Assembly: GCA_902476665.1 (NCBI GenBank)
Contig: CABSEO010000074.1
Location: forward strand, 1 to 8,026
Direction of reading: 5' to 3'
DNA: 8,026 bases
DNA from: an uncultured Emergencia sp.
GTDB taxonomy: Bacteria; Bacillota; Clostridia; Peptostreptococcales; Anaerovoracaceae
Numbering within the stretch: position 1 is the first letter of the stretch; every line of letters begins with the position of its first letter. The notes beneath the pieces are model-generated. The model saw only the letters and a program-made list of their open reading frames with translations, was not told where the DNA came from and made no database searches. The position numbers and the translations under genes are program-made. Shown here one piece after another: positions 6,184 through 8,026 of this stretch.

Positions 6184-7314
6184 TCATTTGTAGATTCTTT
6201 CAACCCTGGTTCCTAAAGTTCCGTACAAAAATTCAAAAGTATTACCGCAGAACTGTTCCATTTCCCAGGTAGTGATCTGTTCATTTCCGTCTCGACCGAT
6301 GAGAATCACTCTATCTCCCAGAGTGCAGGGAATATCGGTAACATCAATGAATGACTGATCCATACAGCAGCCAAGAAAGCGGGTTCTACGTCCGTTGACA
6401 AGAACAGGTCCCTGGCTGCGCATCCATTTCGGATAAAAGCCGTCAGCAAAACCTACTGAAAGGGTAGCTATCCTCATAGGTGCTTCGGCGGTAAAGGCTC
6501 GTCCGTAACCAATACTTTCCCCTTTGTCAATAGAGTGAATATTGGTAATGTAGGCACCGATTTCCACTGGTTCTGTAAGACCCAGTGGCTCTCTCCCGTC
6601 TTCCATAGCCATGTGACCCATAATAGAGGTGCAGGAACGAACGTGAGTGCTGAACTCTACAGCCTCCCGAAACCAGGATGTAGCAGCGGAATTGCAGCAG
6701 TGAATGTAGCGGGGTGAAAAGCCGGCCTGTTTTACTTGGCGGACGCCTTCCTGAAAACGTTGAAACTGCAGCAGGGTAAATGGTTCATAGTAATCTGCAG
6801 TGGCGCAGGCAAAGTGAGTATAGACTCCTTCAACCTGAATGTGTTCTAGAGATTTTACTAAATTCAAAAGATTTTCCAAATCTTTTCCCGGGCGAACGCC
6901 CAGTCTGTTCATACCCGTTTCAATTTTAATATGAACGCGGACCTTCGCATCTTTTTCTTCTGCCAGTTGCTCTATGCGGCGGGCAGTAGTCTCTTCGAAG
7001 AGTGGAATCTGCAGGTCATACTCAATGGCTCCCTGAAGCAGATGCTGTGGAATCCCTCCCAGAACCAGAATTTCACAGTCGATTCCGTTTCGGCGAAGCT
7101 CTACAGCTTCGTACATGGCAGAGTCGGCAATGATTCTGGCTCCGCATCGATCTTTAAATAGTTTTGCCATCGGAACCAGTCCAAAACCATAGCAGTTACC
7201 TTTTATAACCGGAATAATCCCGGTATCATTTCCGATATGCGTCTGAACTTTTTGGTAGTTGCTGACCACAGTGTCTGTGTCCACTTTAAAGTAGGAATTA
7301 TAATAGTGATTCAT
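6184..7314 (-). CDS. alr: Alanine racemase family protein (PLP, fold type III)
   Basis: Alanine racemase interconverts L- and D-alanine with pyridoxal phosphate and feeds peptidoglycan synthesis; it is a cytosolic dimer. The 376-residue product has the family length and both domains. Visible marks: K38 in PVIKGNCYGFG as the PLP lysine; TGMNRLG (133-139); NSAAT (208-212); VRSCTSIMG (225-233) with the conserved Arg; IGYGRAF (268-274) with Y270 as the second catalytic base; CMDQ (317-320); and the closing GTRVERIY. It is divergent: the usual KA(D/N)AYGHG is KGNCYGFG, and the usual (L/V)YG is IMG, so a different or broader amino-acid substrate is possible. The start is ATG 7314, with GGAGGT seven bases before it. 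An in-frame TTG at 7329 would overlap that ribosome site. It lies 33 bases after the UroD-like gene, suggesting one transcript, and is followed by a terminator-like hairpin. Confidence 0.88.
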   Translation of the reverse strand: MNHYYNSYFKVDTDTVVSNYQKVQTHIGNDTGIIPVIKGNCYGFGLVPMAKLFKDRCGARIIADSAMYEAVELRRNGIDCEILVLGGIPQHLLQGAIEYDLQIPLFEETTARRIEQLAEEKDAKVRVHIKIETGMNRLGVRPGKDLENLLNLVKSLEHIQVEGVYTHFACATADYYEPFTLLQFQRFQEGVRQVKQAGFSPRYIHCCNSAATSWFREAVEFSTHVRSCTSIMGHMAMEDGREPLGLTEPVEIGAYITNIHSIDKGESIGYGRAFTAEAPMRIATLSVGFADGFYPKWMRSQGPVLVNGRRTRFLGCCMDQSFIDVTDIPCTLGDRVILIGRDGNEQITTWEMEQFCGNTFEFLYGTLGTRVERIYK

Positions 7315-7321
7315 GACGGTT

Positions 7322-7327
7322 ACCTCC
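7322..7327 (-). promoter_or_regulatory. Ribosome binding site that fixes the alr start
   Basis: GGAGGT on the minus strand is seven bases before the ATG at 7314. The alternative in-frame TTG at 7329-7327 overlaps the ribosome site itself and so cannot use it. Confidence 0.85.
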
Positions 7328-7347
7328 AATTCGGTTTTGCGTCAGCC

Positions 7348-8026
7348 TTATTCAGTAAGCTCCAGATAGTTGATGTGTTTTGTTCTGGTATCAGGAAGTT
7401 TGCGGCATCGCTGTCCCAGAATTCTTACTTTGCCGCATGCAGCAATGCAGGCATCACTGTAAGGAACTGCTTCTTCCAGTTCCAGACGTTTCCACTGTGC
7501 TTTTCCGCACCCGGCAAGCATGAAAGAGGTCTTTGGACATAAGTGAATTACGCAGTCCTTCGGCAGTTTGTCATCCAGATTTTTCAGAAATGGTACTGTG
7601 AATTTTTCTGTAATCTGTCTGGCATATTTGGGACCGAGAATATTCAGGCTGCCCGGAGAGTCAGTATAGTAGATGATCTTACAGCCTGCCTGTCTTGCAG
7701 CGAGGGCATAATCGGTCAGACCTTCCGTGACCGTTGAAAAGAAACGATCCATAACATCTCCCTTTTTTCGCCAGCCTACCAGAACCTTCATGAGATCTGT
7801 GACACCGTTGATAATGGTGACAGGTCCGTGAAGTTCAATAGAAGCCTTTCCGCCGGCGTCATTGATTTGCTTAACGGCCTTCAGTGTTTCCGCCAGACGG
7901 CCGCTGTTTATATTCATGACAGGCAGTTCTGCCAGTTCATCGATTTCTGTCACAATATCTTTATCTTTGCGGGGACCCAACGGAGAGTCATCAAATTTCA
8001 CACTGGCGCCCATGGCTTCTGCCTCC
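7348..8026 (-). CDS. Uroporphyrinogen decarboxylase-like (MtaA/CmuA-type) protein, C-terminal part
   Basis: This is a member of the URO-D superfamily, which includes heme-pathway decarboxylases and the cobalamin-dependent methyltransferases MtaA and CmuA. About 225 residues are visible and the N-terminus lies beyond the right edge. The visible part opens in EAEAMGASVKFDD, the usual internal family strand, then has LHGPVTIING, a YYTDSPGSLNILGP segment and VIHLC, the H-x-C pair used as zinc ligands in MtaA-type enzymes. A later cysteine in ILGQRC could be the third ligand, although the spacing from the HxC cysteine (44 residues) is shorter than I recall for MtaA. Six cysteines fall within about 50 residues near the C-terminus. 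A role in methyl transfer is therefore more likely than heme synthesis, but the substrate is unknown. GGAGG before the ATG at 8013 mimics a start, but that position is internal in the family. It is probably co-transcribed with alr. Confidence 0.8.
   Translation of the reverse strand, partial: EAEAMGASVKFDDSPLGPRKDKDIVTEIDELAELPVMNINSGRLAETLKAVKQINDAGGKASIELHGPVTIINGVTDLMKVLVGWRKKGDVMDRFFSTVTEGLTDYALAARQAGCKIIYYTDSPGSLNILGPKYARQITEKFTVPFLKNLDDKLPKDCVIHLCPKTSFMLAGCGKAQWKRLELEEAVPYSDACIAACGKVRILGQRCRKLPDTRTKHINYLELTE

Noticed and set aside
6078..6203. N-terminal extension of CorA to 6203
   Set aside because: It would overlap the alr stop and cross the hairpin; GGGAGGG before 6077 gives the better start.
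8009..8026. ATG at 8013 with an upstream GGAGG as the true start of the UroD-like gene
   Set aside because: The frame stays open to the window end, EAEAMGA is a conserved internal strand of the family, and a start here would remove the first third of the barrel.

Overview
The window looks like chromosome of an anaerobic Clostridia member, most likely a Lachnospiraceae-type gut Bacillota. The basis is moderate GC, purine-rich GGAGG-type ribosome sites, and the gene set: a VTC-domain polyphosphate polymerase, a DUF4956 membrane protein and a Cthe_2159-like carbohydrate-binding lipoprotein in a row, plus a UroD-like protein of the MtaA/CmuA superfamily. No tRNA, rRNA, CRISPR array, insertion sequence or phage gene is visible.

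Layout, plus strand: the C-terminal third of a malic enzyme (1-399, cut by the window edge); a GPH-family sugar:cation symporter (498-1934); a 328-base gap (1935-2262); then a three-gene locus. That locus holds the VTC-domain polyphosphate polymerase (2263-2994), a DUF4956 gene overlapping it by 20 bases but broken by several frameshifts (2975-3641), and a secreted Cthe_2159-type lipoprotein (3769-5169). The lipoprotein frame continues for 42 more codons after its amber stop, to a TAA at 5296-5298. Layout, minus strand, read right to left: the C-terminal part of a UroD/MtaA-like protein (8026-7348), an alanine-racemase-family gene 33 bases downstream (7314-6184), a terminator-like hairpin, and a short CorA-type metal transporter (6077-5295) that converges on the lipoprotein gene.

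The most interesting part is the VTC / DUF4956 / Cthe_2159 locus. In related genomes these families are neighbours (recalled family knowledge, not searched here) and probably form a membrane-to-surface system that makes or handles an anionic polymer. Here each gene shows a possible lesion. The polymerase has Gly where the family normally has the second Arg of the KLRLR motif. The DUF4956 gene has about four frame changes. The lipoprotein has an in-frame TAG before a Gly/Pro/Asp-rich tail. The simplest reading is a locus in decay. Because three of the frame changes look like one-base deletions, some in short A or T runs, sequencing or assembly error must be excluded first.

The minus-strand genes look functional. 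UroD-like and alr are close enough to be co-transcribed; corA follows a hairpin and has little space for its own promoter.
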